Positions 36,992 through 46,179 of a DNA stretch of 64,000 nucleotides are shown one piece after another (position 1 is the first letter of the stretch; each line of letters opens with the position of its first letter). This stretch comes from Bifidobacterium ramosum (lineage in GTDB: Bacteria; Actinomycetota; Actinomycetes; Actinomycetales; Bifidobacteriaceae). A program made the position numbers and the translations under genes. The notes beneath the pieces are model-generated. The model was not told the DNA's origin. It did not search any database and worked only from the letters and a program-made list of their open reading frames with translations. The DNA lies in contig NZ_WBSM01000012.1 of assembly GCF_009299505.1 (NCBI RefSeq), positions 1-64,000 of the forward strand, given 5' to 3'.

Positions 36992-38512
36992 TCAGCCGAT
37001 GATCGTAACGTCGCCCACGTTGCCGAGCACGGTGATGTTGGCGTCCTCCAGCGTCGCGCACGGCCGTCCGTTCCGCCGCATGTTCACGATGCGAATGTCG
37101 CGCACCGGATGCCCGGCGTCGTAGCCGCCGATCAGCGACGGCTCCTCGTCGCCGGCCAACACACCGTCCGAGACCGTCACGTCCACGTCCTCGATACGCA
37201 CATGTTCGATCAGCCGTCCGGGCGCGGGATTGTAGTCCTTGTTCCACTTGGTCTCGATGTCGAGCACGCGGCCGTGGGTGATGCGTTCGATGCGGATGCC
37301 GCGCCACGTGACGTCGCGCACGGTGTTCTTGTCACCCGCGTTGATGGCCATCACGCCCAGATAATTGGCCTGGTATTCGTTGTGTTCGAGCACGTCGATG
37401 TTCTCGAAGCGGATCGACTCGAGCACGTCGCCGTCGTGTTCGTGGTCGCCATGGGTGCCGATCATCATCGGATGCGCCACGTCGGCCCACAACGTGCAGT
37501 CGTGCGCGTACACGCCCCGCGAGCCGCCGCGGTACTGCCATCGAGAACCGTACACGGCGATGCAGTCGTCGGACGTGCGCAGGAAGCAGCCGTCGATCTC
37601 CACGTCCTCGCAGGCCATCATGTCGACGCCGTCCGACCAGCCTTCGCAGCTGAACGACTTGAGGTTGCGGATGGTGACGTTGCGCGACGAGCCGAGGAAC
37701 ACCGAGTAGTGCGGCGGGTTGATCAGTACCAGACCTTCGACCGTCACGTCATGGGAAAAGCCGATCGTCACACCGTTCGCGCCGGCGTACCGCTTGAAAT
37801 CGTTGAGGTAGAGCACGCCGCGGCCGCGCACGGTCACGTCTTCGGCATGGTCGATGACGAGCGATCCCTCGACGACCGCGCCGCCCGCGAAGACGACGTC
37901 GGTGTGCGACGGGATGCGCCACGTGCCGTCGGCGATGTAATGGTAGCCGGGTTCGATGCGCACGGTCGCGCGCGGCTTGCCCGACGCGAGCACCGCCGCG
38001 ATCCCCTGGTTCACCTCATACCAGCTCAGCGTGGACGGACGGTCGGGCGAGCCGTGCACGGTCACGTCGGCCGGTTCGGATGCCGGTTCCGGCTGCAGCG
38101 CCCCGGCGAAGACATGCAGGTTGTGGACGCGGTTGCGGTTGATCTCGACGCTCAGGTTGGCGGGATGATCAAGCATGAACACGAGCCGGTTGCGACCGAC
38201 GATATGCGGTTCGACGCCGCGAGAGAGCGGGCGGATGTCGGCGCGGTACATCTCGTACCAGCCGTTGACCACGACTTCGACCTCGACGCGGCCGTTGAAG
38301 TCGAAGTAGCACATCGACGATTCGCGCGGGTCGTGCATGTCGACGCGCACGCGGTAGACCGGCACGGTCTGCCAGCCGGATTCGTCGGCGTCGTCGAACG
38401 ATGCGGGATCATGCGAGATCGGGCGCACGCGCACCGTGTATTCGTCGCGCAGCACGGCCAACGCGGGTGCCGGGTACACGCGCACGCCGTTGCCAAGCTG
38501 TTCCGTGGTCAT
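36992..38512 (-). CDS. GH28-like right-handed beta-helix glycosidase
   Basis: The 506-residue protein has an N-terminal beta-sandwich (about 1-130) and then a parallel beta-helix with repeated DVTVRGRG and NVTIRNLKSF turns. The catalytic region SCEGWSDGVDMMACEDVEID and RTSDDCIAVYG matches the conserved GDD/DD aspartates of GH28-type enzymes, with GTHGDHEHDGDVL in place of the usual GHG motif. It has no signal peptide, so it would act on imported oligosaccharides. It lies directly downstream of the two sugar permeases, and AAAGG precedes the ATG. The substrate could be a pectin- or dextran-type fragment and cannot be fixed. Confidence 0.75.
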   Translation of the reverse strand: MTTEQLGNGVRVYPAPALAVLRDEYTVRVRPISHDPASFDDADESGWQTVPVYRVRVDMHDPRESSMCYFDFNGRVEVEVVVNGWYEMYRADIRPLSRGVEPHIVGRNRLVFMLDHPANLSVEINRNRVHNLHVFAGALQPEPASEPADVTVHGSPDRPSTLSWYEVNQGIAAVLASGKPRATVRIEPGYHYIADGTWRIPSHTDVVFAGGAVVEGSLVIDHAEDVTVRGRGVLYLNDFKRYAGANGVTIGFSHDVTVEGLVLINPPHYSVFLGSSRNVTIRNLKSFSCEGWSDGVDMMACEDVEIDGCFLRTSDDCIAVYGSRWQYRGGSRGVYAHDCTLWADVAHPMMIGTHGDHEHDGDVLESIRFENIDVLEHNEYQANYLGVMAINAGDKNTVRDVTWRGIRIERITHGRVLDIETKWNKDYNPAPGRLIEHVRIEDVDVTVSDGVLAGDEEPSLIGGYDAGHPVRDIRIVNMRRNGRPCATLEDANITVLGNVGDVTIIG

Positions 38513-38566
38513 ATCAAAAACCTTTCCCCATGGTCTCCCATAGCGTTCGCGGCGGGAGACCGTACA

Positions 38567-39493
38567 TCACTTGAGGCTGCCGACGGTGACGCCGGACTTC
38601 CAGTACCGCTGCATCGCGATCATGAGGATCACGACCGGGATCATCGAGATGAACGCGCCGGTGATCACCAGCATCGTCAGGTCGTACTGCGAATCCGTGC
38701 CGCGGGCCAGCCACGACTGCAGGCCGAGCATGACGGTCCACTTGTGGTAGTCCTTCAGGAAGATCATCGGCCACATGAACGAGTTCCACGCGGCCACGAA
38801 GTGCAGCAGGAAGATCGTCGCGGCCGGGGTGACCATGAGCCTCCACGAGATCGACGTGAAGATGCGGTATTCGCCCGCGCCGTCGATGCGCGCGGCCTCC
38901 ATGAGCTCGTCCGGCACCGCGCCCTCGGCATAGACCTTGGCGAGGTACGCGTCCATAGGAGTGAAGCATGCGGGCAGGATCATGACCCACCAGTTGTCAT
39001 ACAGACCGACCTTCTGGAACAGGATGAACGAGGGAACGGTCAGCAGCGTGCCGGGGATGATGAACGACGCCATGATCAGGCCCATGACGAGGCGCTTGCC
39101 CCAGAAGTTGTACTTCGCGAGGGCGTAGCCGGCGGCGACGGTGATGACCATTGCGCCGGCGGACGTGACGAACGAGAGCCAGACCGTGTTCCACAGCCAG
39201 GTCGAGTAGACGCCGTTCTGGTAGGTGAACAGGTCGTGCAGGTTCTGGAACAGGTTGAACTTGCCGGCGAACCACAGGCCGTTCGTGCGGTAGATCGTGC
39301 TTGTCGACTTGGTGACGGCCACGACGAGCCACCACAGCGGGGCGACCGCGTAGAACGCGAGCAGCACCAGCAGGCCGAGCACGAGCCACTTGGACGTGCC
39401 TTTGACCTGGTTCGCGGTCGATTCGCCGGACTGATCGGCCGCCTTGTCGCGGCGGCGCTTGTCCATCCAGTTGCCGATGGTTGCGGTGCTCAT
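38567..39493 (-). CDS. ABC sugar transporter permease (MalG type)
   Basis: The 308-residue inner-membrane subunit has six predicted helices. The conserved EAA loop that docks the ATPase is VPDELMEAARIDGAGEYRIF. The N-terminus is cytoplasmic and charged. Its ATG overlaps the stop of the upstream permease gene as ATGA. No ATP-binding subunit is encoded nearby, as is common for bifidobacterial CUT1 importers that share an MsmK-type ATPase. It forms a heterodimer with the next permease. Confidence 0.93.
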   Translation of the reverse strand: MSTATIGNWMDKRRRDKAADQSGESTANQVKGTSKWLVLGLLVLLAFYAVAPLWWLVVAVTKSTSTIYRTNGLWFAGKFNLFQNLHDLFTYQNGVYSTWLWNTVWLSFVTSAGAMVITVAAGYALAKYNFWGKRLVMGLIMASFIIPGTLLTVPSFILFQKVGLYDNWWVMILPACFTPMDAYLAKVYAEGAVPDELMEAARIDGAGEYRIFTSISWRLMVTPAATIFLLHFVAAWNSFMWPMIFLKDYHKWTVMLGLQSWLARGTDSQYDLTMLVITGAFISMIPVVILMIAMQRYWKSGVTVGSLK

Positions 39494-40416
39494 ACCTTAT
39501 TCACCTTTCCCTGCAGGGCGTACACGCCGATCGACGCGATGCACAGCACCAGCGCCAGCAGCAGCGACAGCGCGGTCGCGTAGTTGATGTTGCCCACCTG
39601 GAACGCCTGGTTGTAGATCATCATGGCCGGCGTGAAGTCCTTGGTGATGGTCTGCGGGCTGATCGAACGGAAGAAGTACGGCTGGTCGAACAGCTGGAGC
39701 GTGCCGATCACCGCGAACAGCGTGGTGAACGTGACCGAACTGACCATGTACGGCACCTTGATCGAGAACGCGATGCGCACCTCGGACGCGCCGTCCAGTC
39801 GCGCCGCCTCGATCACCTCGCCCGGGATGGACTGCAGCGAGCCGTACATGATGAGCATGTTGAATCCGAGTCCGGCCCATACGGCCATCTGGCCCATCGA
39901 GAACCAGACCATGTTCGAGTCGAAGAAGTTGATGCCCGTCCAGCGGAAGGGGCTGGTGGTCGGGCTGTACAGGTAGATCCAGATGATGGTCTGCACCACG
40001 CCTGGGGTCATGTACGGCAGAAGCAGCAGGATGCGGAACTTGCCGGCCGTCTTGGCCTTGACCGAGTCGATGAGCAGCGCCATGACCATCGACAGGAACT
40101 GGGTGACCGGCACCATGATGATGCCGTAGAGCGCCACACGGCCGAAGCCCACCCAGAACGTGGTGTCCTGCGCGGCCTTGATGAGGTTCGCGAGCCCCAC
40201 GAACGTCTCCTTGGCCTCTCCCAGACCCAGACCGGACTTCTGCTTCGCGTAGACGACCACGCGGAACGACATCACGATCGGGATGATCACGAAGAACACG
40301 AAGCCACAGAAGAACGGAACGACGAACGACGCCCCCTTCGCGGCCTGAATGATACGCCACGGAACGTGGCTCGAACCACCCGACGTGCCGCCGGATGTCA
40401 CTTTGCTGTCTGCCAT
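39490..40416 (-). CDS. ABC sugar transporter permease (MalF type)
   Basis: The 308-residue partner permease has six hydrophobic segments and an EAA loop (IPGEVIEAARLDGASEVRIA). The start at 40416 is set by TAGGAGGG just upstream; the longer frame is less likely. It follows the binding-protein gene by about 140 bp and overlaps the second permease by 4 bp. It belongs to the CUT1 oligosaccharide importer family. Confidence 0.93.
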   Translation of the reverse strand: MADSKVTSGGTSGGSSHVPWRIIQAAKGASFVVPFFCGFVFFVIIPIVMSFRVVVYAKQKSGLGLGEAKETFVGLANLIKAAQDTTFWVGFGRVALYGIIMVPVTQFLSMVMALLIDSVKAKTAGKFRILLLLPYMTPGVVQTIIWIYLYSPTTSPFRWTGINFFDSNMVWFSMGQMAVWAGLGFNMLIMYGSLQSIPGEVIEAARLDGASEVRIAFSIKVPYMVSSVTFTTLFAVIGTLQLFDQPYFFRSISPQTITKDFTPAMMIYNQAFQVGNINYATALSLLLALVLCIASIGVYALQGKVNKV

Positions 40417-40557
40417 GACAACCCTCCTACACTTTCTGTCTGTCCCATCCATGACAAACCGGTGGTGCCCGCCCTGCGGAGGAAGGCCGGCACCACCGGC
40501 TCATGGATTCACGAGATCACAGTCGGCTTGAGCCGCCGGTCGGAGACCGGAACGGGA

Positions 40558-41913
40558 TCAGGCCTCCTTGACGTTGATGCCCTTGGACTTGAGGTCGCTC
40601 ACGATGAACTTCTGCACGTTCGCGATCGCTTCCTTCAGCGTGATCTGCTTGGCGACGGCCTTGCCCCACTGATCCTGCAGCTCCGGGAACCATGCGTCGT
40701 AGTCCGGGCCGAGGTCGAAGCCGCCCATCACGTTCTGGGAGGCGTCGAGGATGATCTTCTTGGCCTCGTCGTCGTTGCTGTAGAAGTTGTCCGGGACGGA
40801 TTCGTCGACGTACTTGTCCATGTCGAAGTTGGTCTTGTCGGTGTAGCCGGCCGGCACGCCGATGGACTTGGTCTCCGGGTCGCGGAAGGTGGCCTCGTAG
40901 CCTTCAGGCGTGCACTGCCACTTGACCCACTTCATGACGGCCTCTTGGTGCTCCTTGCTCGTGCCCTTCGGAATGAAGGCGACCTGGCTGAGGATGCCCG
41001 GGATCTTGGTCTCGCCCTCGCTGAACTGCGGGAACGGGATGGCCTCCCACTTGCCGGAGGTGTTCGGCATGTTGGTCTTGTAGCCGGTGCTCGACCAATA
41101 GGCCATGGTCAGCAGGCCGAGCTTGCCGGAATCGAAGTAGTTGTAGAGGGCGGGGCGATCCTGGTAGGTCTGGTTGGAGACCATGTCGCCGTCGATGAGC
41201 TGCTGGATGACGTCGATGGCCTTCTGAGTGCCCTCGTCCTGCAGATCCACGACCCAGCTGTCGCCCTTGGTGCTGAACCACTGGGCGCCGGCGGCTTCGG
41301 CCATCTGCATGAAGCCGGACGGATCCTCGCCGGCGAGGTTCATCACGGTGCCGCCGTCGGCCTTCATCTTTTCGCCGAGGGCGAGCACGTCGTCCCAGGT
41401 CTTCGGCGCGTCCACGCCGTACTTGGCGAGCACGTCGGTGTTCACGACGCCGAACGTGCCGGCAGCCACGCCCGGCAGGCCGTAGTACTTGCCGTCGAGC
41501 TCGACGTTCTTCTTGGCTCCGTCGGTGTAGTACGGCAGGATGGGCTTGATGGTGTCGGTGATGTCCTCGGCCCAGCCGTTGGCCACGTTGGTGGTCAGCG
41601 GGGCGAAGCCCTGCACGTAGTCGGGCAGCTTGCTCTTGGCCTCGAAGGCGTTGCGGAAGTTCTGCTGGATGGCGGTGTTGGACGCCTGCAGGACGAACTT
41701 GACCTTGACCTCGTTCTGGGACTTGTTGAAGGCGTCGACGCCGTTCTGTCCGTTCTTGTCCCAGCTCCAGACCTCGATCTCGACCGGGCCAGAGGACTTG
41801 GTGGCGGTGTCGCTGCCGGAGTCGCTGCTCGAACCGCAAGCGGCCATACCGGTCATGGTCGCCACGGCGACCACGCCGGCGGCGATCCTTTTGATCGACT
41901 TCATAGGCTTCAT
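40558..41913 (-). CDS. Sugar ABC transporter substrate-binding lipoprotein
   Basis: The 451-residue protein has a lipoprotein signal (KRIAAGVVAVATMTGMAACG, lipobox Ala-Ala-Cys at about residue 26) and then a Ser/Asp/Thr linker. It has the family 1 extracellular solute-binding fold: VEIEVWSWDKNGQNGVDAFN, GLPGVAAGTFGVVNTDVL, MAYWSSTGYKTN and a C-terminal KFIVSDLKSKGINV. AGAAAGG precedes the ATG. It is the first gene of a four-gene operon (binding protein, two permeases, GH28-like enzyme), driven by the strong promoter at 42007-42035. The ligand is probably a plant oligosaccharide. Confidence 0.94.
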   Translation of the reverse strand: MKPMKSIKRIAAGVVAVATMTGMAACGSSSDSGSDTATKSSGPVEIEVWSWDKNGQNGVDAFNKSQNEVKVKFVLQASNTAIQQNFRNAFEAKSKLPDYVQGFAPLTTNVANGWAEDITDTIKPILPYYTDGAKKNVELDGKYYGLPGVAAGTFGVVNTDVLAKYGVDAPKTWDDVLALGEKMKADGGTVMNLAGEDPSGFMQMAEAAGAQWFSTKGDSWVVDLQDEGTQKAIDVIQQLIDGDMVSNQTYQDRPALYNYFDSGKLGLLTMAYWSSTGYKTNMPNTSGKWEAIPFPQFSEGETKIPGILSQVAFIPKGTSKEHQEAVMKWVKWQCTPEGYEATFRDPETKSIGVPAGYTDKTNFDMDKYVDESVPDNFYSNDDEAKKIILDASQNVMGGFDLGPDYDAWFPELQDQWGKAVAKQITLKEAIANVQKFIVSDLKSKGINVKEA

Positions 41914-41975
41914 GGTGTGCCTTTCTGTATACGTCCGCCCACTTCGGCAGACGTCCTTTTCCTTACGTTGTGAAT

Positions 41976-42008
41976 TTCATAACGCTATGAATTTCATAAC
42001 GCTATGAA
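41976..42008 (-). promoter_or_regulatory. Twin LacI-type operators before the sugar-importer operon
   Basis: Two copies of the palindrome TTCATAACGCTATGAA (41976-41991 and 41993-42008) follow directly on each other, each with a central CG as in LacI-family operators. They overlap the -10 box and the predicted start of transcription. The LacI gene at 35741-36781 is the likely binder. Confidence 0.75.
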
Positions 42009-42035
42009 TATAGCTCTTGACACGATTCAAGTCAA
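42007..42035 (-). promoter_or_regulatory. Strong sigma-70-like promoter for the importer operon
   Basis: On the minus strand TTGACT (42030-42035) and TATATT (42007-42012) are separated by exactly 17 bp. Transcription would begin near 42000, giving a leader of about 85 nt before the binding-protein gene. Confidence 0.8.
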
Positions 42036-42241
42036 CTCGACGACACGCCGATATTTACTGCACTAACAGTGATTACTCGATTCAAATAAGCACAAGGCTG
42101 CCCCGCATCACACATCGCACGCAATATGCAACATGCAACATGCAATCACACATCGCATGCAACAGCATCACACATCGCATCGCACACCGCACATACGCAC
42201 GGCACGCATACAGCACCACCCTTCTCTTTGCCCATCCCCTC

Positions 42242-42517
42242 AACGGACATACAGCCGATCGACGGGCCCAAATCGGCCGTATGTCCGTTGATAGTCAGCC
42301 ATGACATGATGATCGGCAATTCCGAACATCGCGATACAGCAATCCCCCCTCCCAACGGACAACCAGCCGATTTAACCCCATCAATCGGCTGTATGTCCGT
42401 TAGAGAAGAGACAGCATTCCCGCACGACACCGCCGAATCATCCGCCGCCACACCGCCCCCACTCCTCCTAACGGACATACAGCCGATTCGGGACCTGTTT
42501 TCGACTGTATGTCCGTC
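42242..42517. repeat. Family A palindromes, three copies; first two part of a duplicated module
   Basis: Copies at 42242-42289, 42354-42401 and 42470-42517. The first two with their spacer repeat the module at 35303-35459. Copy 2 has CAACCAG in its left arm but CTGTATG in its right, so pairing is imperfect there. The 41914-42632 gap also holds CACATCGCA/CATGCAA low-complexity repeats around 42110-42190, and no gene. Confidence 0.9.
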
Positions 42518-42632
42518 GAGAAAATGAGAATTCCGATCCAGGCAGGCAGCACATCATCCGCGGAATCAGGCCGACGGTCGATCACCCGCGGTCGCTCGCG
42601 ACCGATCGCCAGCGATCGTCCTACCGCGACCG

Positions 42633-43643
42633 TCAGGCGAGCAGACGGCGGCGGGCCTCGTCCGGGTCGACATCGAGCGGCGGCCAGCTCAGGTTCATGC
42701 GTTCCAGAGCGTCGCGCAACAGCTCGCTGACGACGGCGCGCGAGTACCATCGCCGGTCGGCCGGCACGAGGTACCACGGTGCGGCCGGCGTGGACGTACG
42801 CTCGAACACCTCCTGCCATGCGGCCATGTAGTCGTCCCACCGGTCGCGGGCGTCAAGATCGGACATGTCGAACTTCCAGTGCTTCGATGGATCGTCCAGC
42901 CGGCCGAGGAAATGTCGCCGCTGCGCGTCACGGCTGGAGACGAGGAAGATCTTGATGATCGAGCAGCCGTCGGCGACGAGCTGCGACTCGAATTCGTTGA
43001 CGAGGTCGTAGCGCGGGCACCACACCGATTCCGGATACGTGCCGTAGACGTGCGGCATGACGATGTCCTCGTAATGGGAACGGTCGAAGACCCCGATCCA
43101 TCCCGGTTCGGGCAGTTCACGCCGCACGCGCCACAGGAAATCATGGGAGAGTTCCTCGTCGGTGGGCTTGCCGAAACCTTTGTACCGGATGCCCATCGGG
43201 TTGCCCTGCGTGAAGATGTGTCGGACGATGCCGCCCTTGCCCGACGCGTCCATGCCCTGCAGCACGACGAGCAGACGGCGCTTCGACCCACGCGAGCCGT
43301 TGGCGTACAGCAGGGTCTGGTATCGGGAGATCTCGTCGGCCGATACGGCGATGAACCGCTCACCGTCGGCCTTCGTGCCGTCGAATCCCGGCGTGGATGC
43401 GGGATCCGCATCGGCAAGGCCCACGCCCGGACGGAATACCAGATATTGGGTCGGGGGAAGGGACCACACGCCGCTGAGCAGATCGCTCGCCTTGGCGTTC
43501 AGCGCCAGACGCCGGTCGACGGGAGTCTGTGGCCCGATGGCGTCCATGCGATCCCGTGCCTCATCGAGCGGCCTGTTGATACGGCGCGACGCGTCTTCGG
43601 ACGCATGGTCGACATGCCGTTCCTGATGCTTGCATTTGGTCAT
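42633..43643 (-). CDS. ppk2: Polyphosphate kinase 2 family protein
   Basis: PPK2 enzymes transfer phosphate between polyphosphate and nucleotides. The 336-residue protein has Walker A GMDASGKGGIVRHIF, the Walker-B-like GVFDRSHYEDIVMPHV, and the lid segment HFLGRLDDPSKHWKFD. These fit the class III or mixed-class type, which makes NDP/NTP from polyphosphate, but direction cannot be read. A family-typical N-terminal helical region is present (about 1-60). AGAAGGGG precedes the ATG. It is next to a YczE-type membrane gene without obvious functional linkage. Confidence 0.92.
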   Translation of the reverse strand: MTKCKHQERHVDHASEDASRRINRPLDEARDRMDAIGPQTPVDRRLALNAKASDLLSGVWSLPPTQYLVFRPGVGLADADPASTPGFDGTKADGERFIAVSADEISRYQTLLYANGSRGSKRRLLVVLQGMDASGKGGIVRHIFTQGNPMGIRYKGFGKPTDEELSHDFLWRVRRELPEPGWIGVFDRSHYEDIVMPHVYGTYPESVWCPRYDLVNEFESQLVADGCSIIKIFLVSSRDAQRRHFLGRLDDPSKHWKFDMSDLDARDRWDDYMAAWQEVFERTSTPAAPWYLVPADRRWYSRAVVSELLRDALERMNLSWPPLDVDPDEARRRLLA

Positions 43644-43692
43644 GGCCCGCCCCTTCTCTATTTATTGTTATATTATCGGCGGCCACCGCACA

Positions 43693-44349
43693 TCAGGCGC
43701 AGGCCGCGGCAGCGGGTTCCTTGGCCGAAACGAACCGGCAGTGGCGATTGATCAGGTTGACGATCTGCCCGGTGATGACCGCGGCGACGACCGTGCCGAG
43801 GCCAAGACCCCTGATCCCGCCGAAGAACACGAACGACATGATGCCAGCGATGACGACCAGCGACACGTCGAAACAGACCTTGACCGTGCCGAAACGTACC
43901 TTGGTCACGATCGCAAAAGCGTTCACGACGCCCTCGCCGGGCACCATGATGAGCCCGGGTGCGACTTCCATGCAGATGCCCAGCGCCAGAATCGTGCAGC
44001 CGAGCAGCAATCCGACGCCCTGGCTCCACCACGCATTCGGCACGAACCACGTCAGCAGCCGCATGCTCACGTCGAGCGTGGCCGCGAACCAGAACGTGGC
44101 CGCCAGCTGCAGGTATTGGACGGGATGGAAGTCGCGGCGCAGCAGGGCGATCTCGATGAGAAGGAACACGACGTTGACCACGAAGGTCGTGATGCCGAAG
44201 CTGATCTGCGGGAAACGCAGCGTCGTCACCCACGCGATGCTCGAGATCGGCGAGGTGCCGAGATCGCTTTTCGTGATGAGCGCGATGCCGAACGATTCGA
44301 CGGCAAGACCGGCCAGAAAGCAGATGATCCGTTTGACGATATATGGCAT
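43693..44349 (-). CDS. YczE/YitT-family membrane protein
   Basis: The 218-residue protein has about five hydrophobic segments and the family start RIICFLAGLAVESFGIALIT, the conserved SDLGTSPIS motif, and GLIMVPGEGVVNAFAIVTKV. The function of the family is not established. The start at 44349 has AGAGGAA upstream. An operator-like GGAAAGCGCTTACC lies just upstream of a TATAGT -10 box, suggesting LacI-type control, and the LacI gene itself is just upstream on the same strand. Confidence 0.85.
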   Translation of the reverse strand: MPYIVKRIICFLAGLAVESFGIALITKSDLGTSPISSIAWVTTLRFPQISFGITTFVVNVVFLLIEIALLRRDFHPVQYLQLAATFWFAATLDVSMRLLTWFVPNAWWSQGVGLLLGCTILALGICMEVAPGLIMVPGEGVVNAFAIVTKVRFGTVKVCFDVSLVVIAGIMSFVFFGGIRGLGLGTVVAAVITGQIVNLINRHCRFVSAKEPAAAACA

Positions 44350-44449
44350 GTCCGTTCCTCTTCCATACGCATGAGTCCGCCGCCGATCATCGGCCATCAC
44401 ACAGGAGCCGTCAACGATTCCATCGGCGCGGGTATTGCAACCGACTGAC

Positions 44450-44543
44450 ACTATATCACAAACCGGAAAGCGCTTACCATAGATAAACGTAATTTTGTAA
44501 GTATCTCTCATCGATGTGATATCAATAACAGTAACCGCTTACC
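44450..44543 (-). promoter_or_regulatory. Promoter and two LacI-type operators upstream of the YczE-type gene
   Basis: A -10 box TATAGT (minus strand, 44450-44455) is preceded by GGTAAGCGCTTTCC (44465-44478). A second related site, GGTAAGCGGTTACT, is at 44530-44543, 65 bp away. The spacing would suit looping by a LacI tetramer or two dimers. Confidence 0.6.
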
Positions 44544-44563
44544 AAATAGCGGCATAAAACCGT

Positions 44564-45607
44564 CTACGACTGCCGCATCGATACCGCGCGCTCCGAATCA
44601 CGCAGACAGGGACGGCCCTGCACCACCTCCACGCGCGACGGCGGCATGGCCACCCCCGCGCGGCGCGCACGGATCTGCTCATACAGCAGCCGGAACGCAC
44701 GCTCCCCCATCTCATGGAAGTTCTGCGTATAGCTGGACAGCGCGGGCTGCCACAACGGCGCAAAGTTGCGATCGTCGAATCCGACGACGCTCACGTCGTC
44801 CGGCACCCGCCGACCGCCTTCACGCAAGCCCTTCATCACCGCGATCGCCGTCTCGTCGTTGCCGGCGAAGACCGCGGTCACATCGTCACGCATCGCCAGT
44901 TCACGGCCGACACGAACCGCCGCGTCCAGATCATCGTCCGGCACGACGATCGGCTTCGGAACCGCGATCCCCCGTTCCTCAAGCGCGTCACGCCATCCGT
45001 TCGTACGCGTGTTGTCGGTCGGCCCCTCGCGCCTGCCCACGTGGAACACGGTACGGTGGCCGAGATCAAGCAGATGCAACGTCATCCAACGGCCGCCGTC
45101 GCGCTCGGCGTTGACGACCTGATAGTCGCCGTCGCCGAAGCTGCCGCCGACCACGACCCACGGCAGATCGCCCGGCAGATGCGCGAGCGCCTCGATCCCG
45201 GCGCGATCGTACTCGTAGACGATGGCTCCCGCCGGACGAACGGACAGGCCCATGCGGATGCGGGATTCCAGCGAGTCCATGTCGGCTTCGTCGATCGAGA
45301 CGATGTTGAGCAGGAACCGATGCCGGCGCGCGGCGGCCTCCGCGCCGTGGTTCGTGGCCGACGTGGAGAACGCGCTGGGATTGGCGGCGAACACCACCAC
45401 CGTGTCCATCTCGCGGTTGGACAGGGCGCGGGCAACGACGCTCGGCTCGTAGCCGAGCTGCTTGATCGCCGCGGCGATGCGGTCGCGCTTGTCGGCGGAG
45501 ACGTTAACGGTGCCGTTGAGATAGCGGGAGACGGTCGGCGCGGAAACGCCGGCGAGCGCGGCGACGTCCTTGATGACCGGCCTGGTGTGCCCCGTGGTCT
45601 TCGCCAT
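44564..45607 (-). CDS. LacI-family transcriptional regulator
   Basis: The 347-residue protein starts with a typical HTH (VIKDVAALAGVSAPTVSRYL, then NGTVNVSADKRDRIAAAI). It has a ligand-binding core with DTVVVFAANPSAFSTS, GHRTVFHVGRREG, VFAGNDETAIAVMKGLREGG and SVVGFDDRNFAPL. The start at 45607 has AGAAAGGA 11 bp away; a TTG two codons earlier is better spaced and possible. A perfect 20-bp palindrome (45748-45767) upstream is a candidate autoregulatory operator. It is divergent from a 44-residue microprotein gene. Confidence 0.93.
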   Translation of the reverse strand: MAKTTGHTRPVIKDVAALAGVSAPTVSRYLNGTVNVSADKRDRIAAAIKQLGYEPSVVARALSNREMDTVVVFAANPSAFSTSATNHGAEAAARRHRFLLNIVSIDEADMDSLESRIRMGLSVRPAGAIVYEYDRAGIEALAHLPGDLPWVVVGGSFGDGDYQVVNAERDGGRWMTLHLLDLGHRTVFHVGRREGPTDNTRTNGWRDALEERGIAVPKPIVVPDDDLDAAVRVGRELAMRDDVTAVFAGNDETAIAVMKGLREGGRRVPDDVSVVGFDDRNFAPLWQPALSSYTQNFHEMGERAFRLLYEQIRARRAGVAMPPSRVEVVQGRPCLRDSERAVSMRQS

Positions 45608-45747
45608 GCGCAACGCCGTCCTTTCTGATCGTCCGCCGCAATACAGCATGTCCGAATACGGCATATCCATAGTGCCACGAGCCCTACGCAACTTCGGGAA
45701 ACGCCGAGGAGGCCCCTTGCTCTTGCGAAGGTCATCATATCGCGCTA

Positions 45748-45767
45748 TTCTGAAACCGGTTTCAGAA
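45748..45767. promoter_or_regulatory. Perfect LacI-type operator between divergent genes
   Basis: TTCTGAAACCGGTTTCAGAA is a perfect 20-bp palindrome with a central CG, midway between the LacI gene (44564-45607) and the small gene at 45833-45967. It is likely the autoregulatory site and may control both directions. Confidence 0.8.
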
Positions 45768-45832
45768 ATGAAGCCGGAACAGTACATGATCGCGTATGCC
45801 GCACGACATACGCACTCACGAAAGGAATGACG

Positions 45833-45967
45833 ATGTCTCTCAAGGATTCTATGATGCGCGGTCTGGCCATGTACGGCATGAGCGCGATGGCCAAGTCCGC
45901 TCCGGCCAGCAGCAAGGTGCTCGCCGATATCCTCAACGCCGCCGATAACGACACGATCGCTCGCTGA
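45833..45967 (+). CDS. 44-residue microprotein
   Basis: The frame reads MSLKDSMMRGLAMYGMSAMA then KSAPASSKVLADILNAADND and TIAR. It is Met- and Ala-rich with a likely amphipathic helix at the N-terminus. AAAGGA is correctly placed before the ATG. It is the only gene on its side of the operator at 45748-45767. No family recognised. Small proteins of this kind next to a LacI gene could be peptides co-regulated with sugar genes; coding is predicted, not shown. Confidence 0.6.
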   Translation: MSLKDSMMRGLAMYGMSAMAKSAPASSKVLADILNAADNDTIAR

Positions 45968-46179
45968 GCATCCTCAGCGAGATGACAATCGGACAACCTG
46001 CCATTGTCATCAACCGGCGGACCGGCATCACCGCACGATCGATATCACCACATGCGGCATTGCCAAACAATCACATAACCGAATAACTGAACATACCGGA
46101 CAACGACGTCCACTCATACTTGCCGTCCCGTACCGCTCACGGACAGGGCGAACGCAGCGTAACGATCTTTCATTACAGA

